A program made the position numbers and the translations under genes. Below, in pieces: positions 1 through 13,733 of a stretch of DNA of 64,000 bases (within the stretch, counting starts at the first letter, position 1; the number at the start of each line of letters is the position of its first letter). Below the pieces are notes generated by a model, which had not been told where the DNA came from, did no database searches, and saw nothing but the letters and a program-made list of their open reading frames with translations. Origin of the DNA: Nannobrachium achirus (lineage: Eukaryota; Chordata; Actinopteri; Myctophiformes; Myctophidae); assembly GCA_963921795.1 (NCBI GenBank), contig OY997659.1, forward strand, positions 28,412,790 to 28,476,789. Direction: 5' to 3'.

Positions 1-112
1 CATCTCAAAATATGTATTTCCAGGGAACCCCCAGAAGCAGAATTTGAGTTACAGAATAATGTTGGCTTAAAAAAATACATATATTCAAAGATTTGCACAC
101 ATTTTCACGACT
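1..112. mobile_element. family E fragment at the window edge
   Basis: CATCTCAAAATATGTATTTC, then AGGGAACCCCCAGAAGC and GATTTGCACACATTTTCACG, match the middle of family E. The module side is cut at about 112. Confidence 0.7.
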
Positions 113-631
113 TTTCCCCTCCACCTTGGGCCCTAGTAACTCAGTCCCACTTCCCCCACCCCTTGTGACGCCCCTGAGGAGACGGAGAGGCGACAGCCTA
201 AAGCTTCCGTTGCCATGGTAGAGTGCAGCCGCCGCATGGTGCATCTTGGCACTCAAGCCAAATGCCACTCTCATCTTTTCACGGTTCCAAGCCGTGCCCC
301 CCCGTACCCCATCTTCAAAGGCTACTTGTTTCTCACTCAGTCAGGCCTACTGCTGGCTGTCACTCACCGGTTCCCCTCAATATTCCCCGGGTGCTTCTCC
401 AGAAGACTGGTTTTGTTGCCTTCTTTTTTTGTTGTTGACAAAAAGGCAAAGCAATTTGTCAACAAAAAGACTCTGTGAGTGGACCCGCGAGGGGTCATTC
501 TGCTCCCACAGTGACCCTGACAAAACTTTGCCTAATTTGCTTTTTGCTGAAAACACTGCAACTGATTTTCAACGTGTACTGTTTGTTGAAATTCGGTTGT
601 TTTCTTGTAGAGTGACACGGTCGTACGAAGT

Positions 632-852
632 ATAAGGTCACTGTCGGGCAGAAATCTCATATCTCCCAAGTTTCAAATGTGTTCGTTTTTCCATAAAGCA
701 AAGCCCTGCTTCATCATACAAGACCGTCGCTCAAAACTAGTGAAAATAGCCTATCTACAAGCACACAACGCCTCATAGATCGACCATTTTCAATAGTTTA
801 AATCATTTTTAAAATGATACATACAAAACCAACAGTTTTGGACATACAAGGG
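632..852. mobile_element. family C MITE
   Basis: The ends are CACTGTCGGGCAGAAATC and GATCCACCCGACAACTACG, an inverted pair. A worn module is at 738-800. The text GCAAAGCCCTGCTTCATCAT is shared with the copy at 31422. Confidence 0.75.
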
Positions 853-984
853 ATCCACCCGACAACTACGATAAATAGTGTACCCGCGTTGTGAGCTTGT
901 AGATCTGCTATTTTCGGTGTGTGCCGCCACCGTACAACAAAATATAGATTCGGGCTGCCACCCTATAGTCAGACATACAGTAAG

Positions 985-1450
985 CAGGGGTCTTCAACGT
1001 TTTCAGGCCGGGGACCCCCAAACTGATGGAGAGATGGAGCAGGGACCCCCTACCACCTCGTAGGATGGGGGGGTGGGGGCTACGACATATCGTAGGGTGG
1101 GGGGGTGGGGGCTACGCCTACGACATATTTTTTATTTTAAACATGTACAAGTTACAGCGAGCAGGGTGGGCCGTACCACTACCATTTCTAAATATACTAC
1201 TTATTAACTGAGAACCAATGTCAATAATATCAACAATCTGTCAATTGCATAGTAATCATGTATTCAAGCTATTCAAAATGGATAGAATCATGATTTATTT
1301 TTTAACATAAATGTGAAAAATAAAAAAATAAAAACTTTTTTTGAAATCTTTTTTTTTTTTTTTTTTTTTTTTAAGCAATAATTTCGCGGACCCCCTGCAG
1401 TACCTCCGCGGACCCCCTAGGGGTCGCGGACCCCCTGTTGAAGACCCCTG
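985..1450. mobile_element. family F hAT MITE without module
   Basis: The ends are CAGGGGTCTTCAACG and GTTGAAGACCCCTG. The interior has two GTAGGGTGGGGGGGTGGG repeats and a T-run but no hairpin module. A lone module arm lies 70-100 bp upstream (882-917). Confidence 0.75.
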
Positions 1451-1666
1451 CAGTAGAGTACAGTAGGCATGCAGAGACAACAGACATGCTAACTTTGCTA
1501 AGTGTGTCATCTAAGGCTTCTTCCATTGCCTGGCACTTTCTACAGTAGTTGCTATATAAATTACATGTAGCATTCTGGATGTATGTATCATATGGCATGC
1601 ATGAATTGCCCTCATTACAAATATATGTAGGACACGCTCACTCATGCATGTACTGATGTACACACG

Positions 1667-2013
<347 letters not shown>

Positions 2014-2599
2014 TGTACTGTATATAATGTATCACCCACACACTGTACATACATACGAACTGCTCCCGCTGCACCAGGTGCAGTATAGTATTATTATTAA
2101 CCATCTCCATTTGATTTGACTCTCAATTGAATTTTCAGAGCTATCGACAGGCAAAACTGGAAGGGGGGGTTGGTGTGTGGGGGGGTGGGTGGGTGGGGGG
2201 GGAGGGTTTGCTGCTCTGTCAGGAGAGGAGATTGATTTCCAGTCAGGGAAGTCATATATACTGTATACACACATTCCTCCATTCCACTCTCAGTCTAACG
2301 CCGAACCGTCTGGGGTTATTTGAGGGCAGTGCCTATTATTTTTGGGTGAATATTGCTCGCCGACTACACCGAGGTCACACCCCTAGTGGAGCTGAAATAA
2401 AGCATTATGTGGGAACTGGTTTTGTTGTGTGTTTTTTGAACCACTCCAAAGGAACATGTCTGGGCTGTGGTTTCTAGAGAGTGTCTCCACCTCACCCACT
2501 GGAAACCCAAGCTGCCCCATGACCCAGTCTGAGTCTAACACCCAACGCTGCTACACACAGTAGAATCCTGAGCGTTAATGGAACTCTGATGTGTGTGTG

Positions 2600-2728
<129 letters not shown>

Positions 2729-2845
2729 ATCCAGCTCAGTACGAGAGGAACAGACATTTGAACAAAAATGGACGAAATAAAAAGAAAATAAACAAAGCTA
2801 TATATATATATACATACATACTATATACATATATACTGTATATGG

Positions 2846-3085
2846 TCGTTGTCGGGTGGAAACCTTGTATCTCCAAAACAGTTTGTTTTGTATTTATTTT
2901 ATTTTAAACTAGTGAAAATAGCCGATCTACAAGCAAACAACGCCTCGCGCCGCAAGGCGTTGTGTGCTTGTAGATCTACTATTTTCACTAGTTTTGTGCC
3001 ACGGTCTTATATGGTGAAGCAGGGCTTTACTTTACAAAAGAAACGTACAAATTTGAAACTTGGAGATACGAGGTTTACAGTGACG

Positions 3086-3088
<3 letters not shown>
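2846..3088. mobile_element. family C MITE with long palindrome
   Basis: It starts CGTTGTCGGGTGGAAACC and ends ACGAGGTTTACAGTGACG. The module palindrome at 2906-2994 extends into mirrored AAACTAGTG and CACTAGTTTT. Confidence 0.75.
2906..2994. repeat. hairpin module copy (in family C)
   Basis: The palindrome runs AAACTAGTGAAAATAGC... to ...CTATTTTCACTAGTTTT, with centre CGCCTCGCGCCGCAAGGCG. It is one of the longest mirrored copies. Confidence 0.9.

Positions 3089-3089
<1 letters not shown>

Positions 3090-3159
<70 letters not shown>
3090..3159. repeat. (TG)n microsatellite
   Basis: A pure TG run directly at the end of a family C element. Confidence 0.95.
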
Positions 3160-3164
<5 letters not shown>

Positions 3165-3169
3165 TCAGA

Positions 3170-6100
3170 TGTATCAAATGTATCTTCCCCCTGACTAAAA
3201 TGCAAGAAATATGATCTATGACTATGGATTGAAATCTACTACTCTACTACTGTAATAATACTAGATCTACTGTAGTTGTAGTGTGTGAGATACCGTTTAT
3301 CCCTATTGAACTTGGCACATTTCCTGGGGCAAGCTGCCCAGATCACACATGTCACACGTGTCTTCTTATTTTTTCACTCTCAAAAAACACCTGCAACGTA
3401 GTGCATTTGAAACTACATTGCACTGCACATCATGGGGTGATCACTGCTTGCCTCCTGTGAATTGTTTTATTTTTATTTGTGTTTATTTCATTGCTGAGTG
3501 AGGTCAGCAGACAAAGTGACGAGAGTGAGATGAAAAAACCTGGGTGAAATGTGCCAATCTCAACAGGAAACAACGATATAACTCATGGCATTTTCATCAG
3601 CCAACTCAAGGCTGGAATAAAGGCTGGATACTTGATGGTACAAAAGCAAAAGTTTAGATTTGGGAGCTTATGGTGACAACAATAAGTTGCAATAAAGAAG
3701 TGAATGCTGCTCCATGTAAACCCCAGGAAATCCTTCCATTAAATAAGCTGTATTATACATAGTGTACATTCACTTATCAGTCTCTCACAGCGTACAGTAT
3801 GCTGTGGAAAATAATTATTGCACACACGCAAATATTAATCCATGCTAAATACAGCTGTTTGTAGCCGGAAGCAATGCCGTTGATGGTGCCTGGCACATCA
3901 AGCTGCATTAATTGGAAAAGGAACTGAAAAGGCTCAGCAAGGCCCTCCTGAAAAAAGAGATAAGGACTTGGAACTCAAAATATGCCCTGGAATCTTATGT
4001 TACAGACTTTTAACCATGTGGGTAAAGAGAGAAAAAAGATTTGTCAAAGGGAGTGCACTAGCACAGGCTGCACAGCACACTCAGACATTAGCAAGTGTTA
4101 ACTCTTCTTTTTCAAAGATTTTCCAAAATGTTCAAGTTTTCAAAAATGTCTTAATAGGATTTAAGCAGTGAACACGCCTTGAAGTTCAAATATTGTGTAA
4201 AATGTCCCGTCTGAATTGGTTCATCACTTTACTCCATGGTTATCCAGAAATCCATTTCCCTCTCATTGTGCATCAAGATGAGTCCAAAATCGACATCATG
4301 CAGCATCAAAACTATTCTGCACATTTTGCGAAGCGGACATCACCACCATGTGTCACATTTGATTCGCATGAGGAAGAATGGGATCCGTTCAGAATAACCC
4401 TTGAAGAAAAGCCCAGAAATGACAGATCATTACAACTCTTGCAATTGATTCAGCAGGCAAAGAATAACTCACACGTGGCGTGGTGGGTCCTAGGGTGGTC
4501 CTCTCACACACAGGGCAGACGCAACGTTGACGGCTCAGCACTTTTTTGTGTCACTGGAACATGGAGGGAGGTCCAAACAAAACACAGCAACCTTTTCCTA
4601 GCCTGTTTCTGCCCTCCCTCTCCCTCATTTCTAGGGCTCCCCCACGCCCTGCCCCAGCCCCAGCCGTATGCTCAAGCGAGCGTAAAACACGGCCCCGGGA
4701 AGCGCCACTTCCACTGGGTTATTTCATGGATGCTGCATCCATTAATGCCGCGGGGCTGCGCTCTTGGGCCTGGCTGGCACCCCCCCTCCTCTCTCTGAGG
4801 TTGCTGCTCTTGCCCCTGGCTCCCCCCTCTCTCCAGCCATAAGACAAAGACATTGCGAATGGGGCAAGACAAAAGGGGTGGAAGACAAAAGGGGTGGAGT
4901 AATAATAGGAACCTCTTGGGGACACCACGCTAGTGATGAGACTCAGCCTGCGTAATAACCAGGCCGCGAACAGATGGGGTCAGTCTCCGAGGGCTCTCTC
5001 TGCAGCATCGCTGACTCCAATACAGCGACCCATACGTCTTCACAATATGCTGTGTGCAATTAAGCCCTCAGCAAATGTTGCTCACCAGAATATAAAGCAT
5101 ATAACTGTGATGGGGCAGAGCACAAAAGACACGTTGGCACGATGATTGCTTTATCTTGGACCCATTTCTACGTATAGCTGTCAGAAACTAAATCAGAACA
5201 AGAACAAGCATGAGCTTGCATGTTACATAGCGTTTTGGGCGCTTGCAGGCATGGCCTGAATATTCATTCTATTCAGCCACCTAGGATATGCTGTGACAGG
5301 AGCATCATGTTGAGTGCAAACACTGCCCCCCCATGTTTAGAAACCGCTCCTCATTTTGGCAGCTCGTGTTAGCTTATGAACAGGTGTGGAGCTGAGCCAT
5401 TGCCAAGGTTCAAGATTTTAATTACTTTGCTACCCTATCAGCATGATACACTAAACAAAAAAGGTGATAAATAGCACTAAAAGTTGCTCTTTGGCTCATA
5501 ATCACAGGGAAGATCTTTTGGTGCTGTATATAGCACCTGTATTAAAGGTGCTACTGCGTACACAACACCTTTGCCAAATGGTGATAAATACTAACTGCCA
5601 TTAGAGCCTAACTTAGGCTTAAGAACCAGAGAACTAAAGAACCATACAGGTTCTTTGTATAGCAGCGCTGCTACTGTATATATTACCTCAGCCACCTCAA
5701 AGAACCACTGAAGAACCACAGTGTGTTGTCTTACCCAAGGCAAACGTTATTAAAATAATAATAATAATAATAAAAGAATAAAAATCCTCAAAAAACTAAA
5801 ATAAGAACCACACAGGTTATTCCTCCTCCTAATAAACATAAACAAAGTACATAATATAACTTTGATTGTACCTACAGTATGTGGCCTTCTTTTTGCAATG
5901 GTGTTCAATGGTAACTGAGCGTTTTGTTGCCATTGCACAGCTTTCCGTGTTGCACAGCACAGCTTTTTCTCTGTTCCCATTGAAAACCATTGCAAAAAGA
6001 AAGCCACATAGGCAGACACTGTTTTAGGGCAACCTCCATCACTTTTAGATAGAGAGTTCTGATTGCTTATCAGTAGTTTTCCCAAAATATGGTTCATTAT

Positions 6101-7300
6101 GATCCCACTCTCTGGAATTATCTACCATTTGAAGTAGGGTGTGCTGCAACAGTGCTTATATGTTTTGTCATGTTTGATCTTTGCTTATTTTTGAAGCACT
6201 ATGTTTGCTCCTCACATTTGGAATGTGCTATACACTAATTTGACCTGACTTTAAAAAGTGCGTAGAACACAACAGCACATGGCCCAACGTCCACATCCAT
6301 AATAACAATCTTCTATGTTTAGCTGGCATAGCAGATAGGTCTGTTGTAGGCGATGACCTGGAAATCATTCTGTTTCCTCTGACTATAACAGAGATTTATT
6401 GGCTCCGCGGTCATGACCTTCCCAGCAAAACAACATTGGTTGCCAGCCCAACACTCCTCTGCTGCAAACAAGCAAAGGCCATGACCTCAACTGGTAGAGT
6501 TAAATTCACGGATACATTTTTTTAATACACAGTGGAATGTGCTGTATAAAGCCATTTCGGTTCACCTTTGAGTAAAACTAACCCTGAGTATTTAGTCGTT
6601 TCACTGTGCAGTTAAATGTTTCAAAAGTGATAGGCGGGGATTTCCATACTGCAGTAAAGGTGGATTCCCCAGGTGAGACAATTCCAAATGTTAACCTGAA
6701 CTGTACTTAAGTTCATGAATAAGACGAATGAACAATGGGTGTGTTGTGATTACATGTTGTTACTATGGTGACATATTATACTGTACCCCGTCACCGTCCC
6801 CAACACCTGTTTCTTAGATGACTGAATACTTTATTAACTAGTTTGAAAACGGTTAAAAACAATGCTAAAAGGATAACACTAACATTGTGGTCCATTTTAC
6901 TCAATTCATCATCAGGAGAAGACAATACATAACATGACGGCAACATCACTGATCTGAAAGCAATAAAAGAGAGTGAGTTGTTTAATAAAAGTATCTAAAG
7001 TCCAATTATAATATGTTTTAGGTGACTTTTACATTTGGATGGGGAATCAAGAAGTTTCATTGCTGTTGGAAGGGCATTCCGATATTTTGGTGGCAGTATT
7101 CACGTTATTCCTGGCCCCGCCCTCGGCTTCCTGTTCATATCCTGAAAGAGGCAGAGCCTGAAAAACATAATTTGGTTTCCGTTCTGGGCTCTGTATGTAC
7201 CTGGGTTGCCATGTCTGCTTATAATAAGCAATTAGTGTCTTTTAAAAAATAGTATAGTTGCTTATTGGGCTTTCTTTCTAATATTTTTTTTATGCCTTTA
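3170..7300. other. stretch without recognised gene
   Basis: This is intergenic sequence downstream of arhgap6. Apart from the inverted repeat at 5880-6008 and AAAGAACCA/GGTTCTTT-type repeats near 5480-5720, I see nothing that can be supported. The 201-residue frame at 4193-4798 has no recognised domain. Confidence 0.5.
5880..6008. repeat. inverted-repeat MITE, 32-bp arms
   Basis: The arms TGTGGCCTTCTTTTTGCAAT (from 5880) and ATTGCAAAAAGAAAGCCACA (to 6008) are nearly perfect inverts with GGTGTTCAATGG-like inner parts. Confidence 0.75.
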
Positions 7301-7304
7301 AAAA

Positions 7305-7524
7305 ATCTTTTCATATCAAGGACCCCAGATTAACATATTTGTCCACAGTCGCAGACCCCCATCTGAAAATATGTGGTGCCAGGGACCGCAACACAGATTT
7401 ATGTTGTTAAAATGTTTCAAAAATATTAATTTTTTTTCCCTCAATAGTTTTTAAATAGCAAATATACAAGCTCACAATATGTCACAATGTGACACATTGT
7501 GAGCTTGCTGATCTACTATTTTCA
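7305..7524. mobile_element. family E-like fragment with module
   Basis: Worn text of family E (GACCCCCATCTGAAAATATG, GTGCCAGGGACC) is followed by a good palindrome at 7449-7524 whose centre is ATGTCACAATGTGACACAT. Confidence 0.6.
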
Positions 7525-7747
7525 AATGTAAATGTAAAGTAGTATAGCCTAGTTGCTTCTGTTGGGCTTATGTCTTTGGCAAAATCTGGCAACAGACAAT
7601 TACCTGTCACTTCCTTACTTGGGAGGAAGTGAAAAGATGTTTTGCCCTCTGTAAAATAAAATGGCAGCCTCCATAGAGAGGGCCAGGAATAACATGAATA
7701 GTGGAAGGAATTTCCCCCCCATGTTTGTGCGGAATCTAATGGAAACT

Positions 7748-7992
7748 GTGTTAATTTTGACAGCAAATTTCGATTTAGTTTAGTCTTTTGAATCAAATTT
7801 CATTTAGTTTTAGTCATATTTTAGTCATCTGAAAAGTTATAGCTTTAGTTGACTAAATATCATTGTTTTTATTTCTCGACTATATCTACGTACAGTTGAT
7901 TTTGTCGACAAAAAAATATTTTCTCAGGCCTTGATGGCATTGTAATGGCTGATTTTAAACTGCATGCTGAAAATAGCTATTTCAGAGCGCAA
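7748..7992. mobile_element. family D left part
   Basis: GTTAATTTTGACAGCAAATT followed by TTTAGTTTTAGTC repeats matches the left half of the 42782 copy. It ends in a stub of the module (TGCTGAAAATAGC at about 7966). Confidence 0.65.
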
Positions 7993-8217
7993 ACAGACAT
8001 AAAATGACTTGTATATTAGTTCTACTGGATCCACCATGTCTTGGCCATCTGGCCAGTGATGTATATCGGACCAGTTACCCATATATGGAGACTCCTGGTA
8101 CCCATATATGGAGATCCATTGTACTGTATATGGAGATATGCTGTGAGACCCCAAACATGCTTACTCATTTGTTATGTGAAAATCCTGTGACGTCTATGAC
8201 ATCTGAGATCATAATAC

Positions 8218-8387
8218 AATCCCTTTTATGCCCATAAATGGAGATCCCTGTCTGAACCAGCCACACAGATATGGGCTGTCTTCCTCCATATAATGGGCAT
8301 TCCCAATTTTCCCATATGAAGTCCTGTTAGATATGGGCTTAATATTGATGACATCAGGGATCTCCATGTATGGGCATAAAAGGGATT
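8218..8387. repeat. inverted-repeat element, 33-bp arms
   Basis: The arms 8218-8250 and 8355-8387 differ at one base (AATCCCTTTTATGCCCATA on the left). The surroundings (8065-8130) carry three CATATATGGAGA-type copies, and the middle has ATATGGGC inverts. Confidence 0.8.
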
Positions 8388-8539
8388 CTGTTAGAGTGGT
8401 TCCCATGACATCACAGTGATGTCAAAGCATGATGTCAGAGCGGCAAACTAGACTGTAAAAAAGTGTACACGTCCAGACAGACAGACAGACAGACAGTCAG
8501 CATGTGCCGTTTCACATACTAAACTGCGACCTTCGTTCG

Positions 8540-8632
8540 TAAAAAGTATTGGAAATTGGAAATACTCAACATTGTACTTAATACAGTATTTAAGTAAATG
8601 TTCTTAGTTACCACAGAGAAGTAGTTTGGCCT
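8540..8632. mobile_element. family A fragment
   Basis: This is a right-end piece only (GGAAATACTCAACATTGTAC through TAAGTAAATGTTCTTAGTTAC). There are no module and no termini. Confidence 0.55.
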
Positions 8633-9547
8633 TCATGCCTGGGCTCTGTTCCTGGATTTTAAAGACCAGACTCATGTTTACTGATTGCAGCTAACTCCTT
8701 CATTTGCAACTTTTTGATTTGTTACACTTTCAGAGTTTCAATGAAAGAACACTGAGGGCTTGTGGACATGTGGCGAGAGCCAAGAGATTCCTCTGGGCGT
8801 TGTTCTGAACCACAACAGGTTTATGACCTGACAGGTGTTAAATGAAGATAAGCCACCATCCAACACGACTGCTAACTATGACTCAAAACTCTAAAACGGA
8901 AGATGTGAAGGCTTCAAATAAAAATTCAAATACCAGGCTGCGTCAATGTCAAACAGTCATAAATCATCATTTTTTAACGGGAGGAACACGTTCCCCTTGT
9001 GGCTGACACTACAGGCAACACAATGACATACTGTATTGTCAGAGAGGTTCTCATTTGAACAAGGGAAAACAGTGGAGGAGTTTTCGGGAAAGTAAGGTCA
9101 TGTGTTATGTTTAGTCCCCACCACAGCACATAGTCAGAAAATCTTGGCTTTTATTTTTTCCTGAAAAAAAAGAAGAAGAAGGAAAAAAAAGTATCCCTCT
9201 TTTGAAAGACTGTGGCAGAGCCTGCCACATTCTTTACTGCTTGGAGAAGTCTGTAATTGTTTCCAGCCTCTGGGATTCTCTTGGCCCCTTTAGAACGCTA
9301 GCTTTATGTCTTCATTGAGAATCTCGACTCTCATTAAACCTGGACTCTTTTAATCAGATGACATTAGTGAAACAGTTACCCAATAGCCCTGTCGCTGTCT
9401 CCCCCTCCCAAATACTTTTTTTCCCCTCCTCCTTTGTATTTTCGAAAGTAGTAGCAGTGTTTAAAGACTTCCACTTTCCACAAAGCGAAGAGAGTGTAAA
9501 AGGTTTATTATCCGGCAAATCGACAGTGCCGGGGCCATTATGGTGTG

Positions 9548-9663
<116 letters not shown>

Positions 9664-10221
9664 CCCACGACCATTTCTCACTCCTGCGGTCTGAAACACA
9701 AAGACTGCTGCATAAACCAAGACTTGCTGGGGGGGAGTGTGAGCACATCTGCTGTGGTGCGATTCGCTCTCATGTCCAGGGAGGCAGTCAGCGCCCCCAA
9801 GGCAGGAGGACAGCTGTTAGAATCCCTGCCGCTGTGTATCCAGGCATATAAAAGCCTCCATCCGCCCAGGTCAAGTCCTTCCCTTTAGACACTGTTGTTA
9901 ATTAGCAAGAAAGTCAGAAGCTTAACCACATGCACCCTATAGTGTTCCTATTCTGGGAATGTCATTATACGCGGACGTTCGGCGAAAACAGGCCAACATT
10001 CGGCCACTTGTAGATCAGCCATGTTCAGTGAGGACATTTGGTGGAAGGGGAAGAATAAGACGAATAGAACCCTGGGGTACCCTGGTCAACAAAGTATGCA
10101 TAGGGTTAAAGTGGTTAACCAGTAACCACAAACCAAATATTATCTTTTTACATTTGAAAATAGACGATCTACCTCGCAACATGTCGCTGTGCGGCGCGTT
10201 GTGAGCTTGTAGATCATAGAT

Positions 10222-10642
10222 CAGGGGTCTTCAAGTGGGAGTCCGGGACCCCTAGGGGGTCCTCAGAGTTACTACGGGAGGGCCATGCACCAAATCTTTG
10301 TGTGATAGGATAATCTTGTTACATTTGAACCCTAGCATCCCTATTTTAAGGAGAACCCACTTGAACCCTAGCATCCCTATTCTACGGAGAACGTTGGGGA
10401 AAAAAGAGCAGACTAAGTGCAGAGTGAAAGGTCAAGTGAGTATTAAGTTGTTAGATGTCTGAAAATACTCATTAACGTGAATCCAACATACGCTGATGAC
10501 AGTGCTGTCAAACAAGTCTGAAGCTATCTATTAAAAAGTTTAATCTGCAACACGATTTAATACAATATGTAGTGGGGGAGTCCCTGCTGCATCTCTCTCT
10601 CAGCTAAGGGGTCCTTGGGCTGAAAAACATTGAAGGGCCCTG
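10222..10642. mobile_element. family F hAT MITE without module, exact 8-bp duplication
   Basis: It is flanked by TCATAGAT at 10214-10221 and 10643-10650. The ends are CAGGGGTCTTCAAG and TTGAAGGGCCCTG. A stretch of about 35 bp (TTGAACCCTAGCATCCCTAT...) is duplicated in tandem where other F copies carry the module. Confidence 0.88.
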
Positions 10643-11155
10643 TCATAGATCATGTGGATCATCATCTATTTTTGAAGTTTTCTTTTTTTAAAGCACTGTC
10701 ACAGATTGGACTCCAGGTCAGTGCACAGAGCACATCCACCCTGAAGGTCTCCCTCTACCACAGTAACAGACATCATGAAGGGTTGAAGGACAGTCAATGC
10801 GATCAGCTTTCCAGCCGTACGTGTTCTGAGCTTCCCCTTGCTCTGGTTCAACTTAGCTCCGGCTCAATAGCTTCACTTTCACTCCATCTCCAAGTCAACC
10901 AAACATTCCATCAAGGCAGTGTGTGGGACACTTTTACCCCAAACTTGGCTTCCAACGGGGATTCTCTAGAGTTGGAAATAGATTATACGGTTACTTTTTT
11001 TGTTGCACAGACCGTTTGTCTCCAAGGAACTAGATACTGCAGAGTTATCTCCAACAGAAGAAAAAAATAAAGGATTCGGCAACACAACATAGCTCTCCTT
11101 TTTCTCTCATACATAAGCTTGCACACACAAAAAACACTCGTCCATGGATAGACAG

Positions 11156-11158
<3 letters not shown>

Positions 11159-11194
<36 letters not shown>
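11159..11194. repeat. (GCAC)n microsatellite
   Basis: Nine tetranucleotide units. Confidence 0.95.
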
Positions 11195-11368
11195 CTACGT
11201 TTTTCTACTTTTACACTAGCATTTCACCCAGCTCAGTCTACGGCCCTGTCACAACAGCCATGTCAAAGACTAACAGCTGCTATTGGCGCTGGCACCACTG
11301 ACACTGACCTGGGAGGGAGACCAGGCTGTTTATAAACAGGAAGAGAGCAAAGAACAAAAGCCATGGTA

Positions 11369-11371
<3 letters not shown>

Positions 11372-11458
<87 letters not shown>
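11372..11458. repeat. (GA)n microsatellite
   Basis: A pure GA run of about 43 units. Confidence 0.95.
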
Positions 11459-11459
<1 letters not shown>

Positions 11460-11735
11460 CAAATCACACAATTCACTCTCTTTCATGCACTGGTTCCCAA
11501 AGTTTTACCTTGAGACCCAAAAGAGACATTTGATGTCTACAAGCTCCACTGATCCACTGATTGGGAAACGGTGCTTTAATGTAAAGTAATAAATTAAATA
11601 TAAATCACATCCGCAGCCTCTCAGAAGACTAATAACATATTCATAAGACATGCTTTCTCCGGCCAGTTTGTTCTGTGCAAAGGAATGTCGAACAACATTT
11701 CAATACCAGGAGCCGCAAAAGATTAATGCTGCGAG

Positions 11736-12188
11736 CAGTGGTGGAAGAGGTACTCACGTCTTTTACTTAAAATAAAAGTATCAGTACTGCTAAGTTAAAG
11801 TCCAGAATTGAAAATCTACTTGAGTAAATCAAAATGTACTTAAAGTACCGAAGTAGATGCAGTCCCATTTCACAAGTTTTCAATACATCTTTTTTTTTTA
11901 AATAGCAGATCAATAAGCTCACAATGCGACAAAATGTATATTTGGCTGAAGTGGGCTGAAGTGGGTAATATATGTTTTGTATTAATAATCTAAATCTACA
12001 AAGTAACTAGTAATCAAAGTTTTCAGTGTTGTGTAGTGGAGTAAAAGCACAAGATTTGCCTCTGAGATGTACTGGAGTAGAAGTGAAAGTACTGAAAATG
12101 GGAAATATTCCAGGAAAGTAAAAGAATACCTAATACTGTACAGTAAAGTACAGTATTTGTAAATGTACTTAGTTACTTTACACCACTG
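11736..12188. mobile_element. family A hAT MITE
   Basis: The ends are CAGTGGTGGAAGAGG and ...ACTTTACACCACTG. The flanks are GCTGCGAG and GCTGAGAG, an 8-bp duplication with one change. Only one module arm remains (11893-11925). Confidence 0.85.
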
Positions 12189-12196
12189 GCTGAGAG

Positions 12197-13733
12197 AAAG
12201 AAGACGAGGGAAAAAGAAAGAAGGAGAGGATTCTGTCTCCTGGAGCTGGAGTGAAGGCGTTTCAGAGCAGTACCAGATGCTTGCTGAGCATGAGGGAAAA
12301 AAACACAGCAAAACCGAAATGAATTCACCAGAGTTCCACTTCCACAACTATTTGGCACAATCACACGTTCTGGTCCCTCTCTTAGAATAACATGGCACGA
12401 TTTCAGCTCCCACCAAAACTAAGGCTTTAAGAGGAAAGCAACGGTTGCTCATTGAAAATCCCAACGTTTTCTTGTGAAAAGACATGAAACAGAAAACCCT
12501 CTCTGTTTTGAAGGAGTATTCCCCATACAAAAATGTGGGTAACCGACCCGAACTATGTAATAGTTTCATTGTTTTATTAGTACTGATGTTTCAGAATCAT
12601 ATCTCACTGGACCTGACTGCAGATATGATGCATGCGAAGACAAGACTCGACTTGTTTTTCATTTCTTACAGATATGCTGTTCCTCATCTCAACGGAGAAA
12701 AAAAAACTAACCACTCTCACCTCTCACATACAAACACAAAACCTTATGTAGTTACATATCCTTTCACTGCAAATACAATGTAGTATATTTCATTGTGTAT
12801 TGTAGGTGTGTATATGTGTGCACACCTGCAACTGTGAGTGTGCATGCATACCATACCACCATTATAGCATAGCATGTATATACTGTAGGCGCACATACAT
12901 CATCTGAGTACACAGTACGTGGGAGAAGAGCAAATCCAAGTGCTAAGTTACAAATGGTTGAATTGAAAGAGAGAAAAATATATATATCAAGAAGACTAAT
13001 ATTTTATATTTGGGATGGCAGAGGCCCTCTGAATTTTATGCAGAAGATTTATGTAATCCCCCAATCACATTATCTGACTTATCTGACACAACAGAGCCGG
13101 CACCCTCAAGACCGTAAAGCGAGACTTTGCCGCAGAGTGTGTGGGATGATCATGACACTTGGCCACTGAGCAGTCTAGAGATTAAAAGCCTTTAAGATGT
13201 CCTACTGATTAAAGTACTGATTATGTTTTTCCCCCTTCTTTTCTCCTGATCTTACCTGCTTCCCCATGGCTGTTGTGTTGTGGTGAGTGGTTTCTCCCAG
13301 GTAAAAATGGTTGGCTAAGGTGGCTCGCTGGGGCAGCTGATGGTTTCCTTTCCCCCCCTTGGGAAAAGAAAACAGAGAATCAGACACAGGAGACAGGAGG
13401 TTGACGGTGTTCTGTCTGCCTGCACACTCCCCCCCAGATCAGGGTGTGTACACACACACACACAAACACACGCATACTTCATTGACACACAGTGCCCTAC
13501 AGGTTCACACAGGAGCACTGTGGGATGACAGGGAATATTCAGTGGGGGGGGGGGGGGGGGGGGACGGGTTTGCTCCTTAATCTGCACTGTGGAGGAGAGC
13601 ATAGGACGGATAAGGGCACCCTTTATTCCCACACATTAACAGTCAACCTGTAATGGGAGACGTTACAGCTTAACTGATTGGGCTTGTATTGCTGTCACAG
13701 AGTAACCTGGTGAATAAAGAAACTAGGGCATTC
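12197..13733. other. stretch without recognised gene
   Basis: Simple sequence with a G-run at 13542-13563. No exon, RNA gene or element end was recognised. Confidence 0.5.

Noticed and set aside
985-1458. 8-bp target duplication for the first family F copy
   Set aside because: The flanks ACAGTAAG and CAGTAGAG only match with a shift, so I did not claim it.
4193-4798. 201-residue plus-strand open frame
   Set aside because: No domain, no splice signals in agreement, and the second half is a low-complexity proline and serine mixture. It is not supported as a gene.
10630-11070. 146-residue plus-strand open frame
   Set aside because: It starts inside the end of a family F element and shows no recognisable motif, so it is probably chance.
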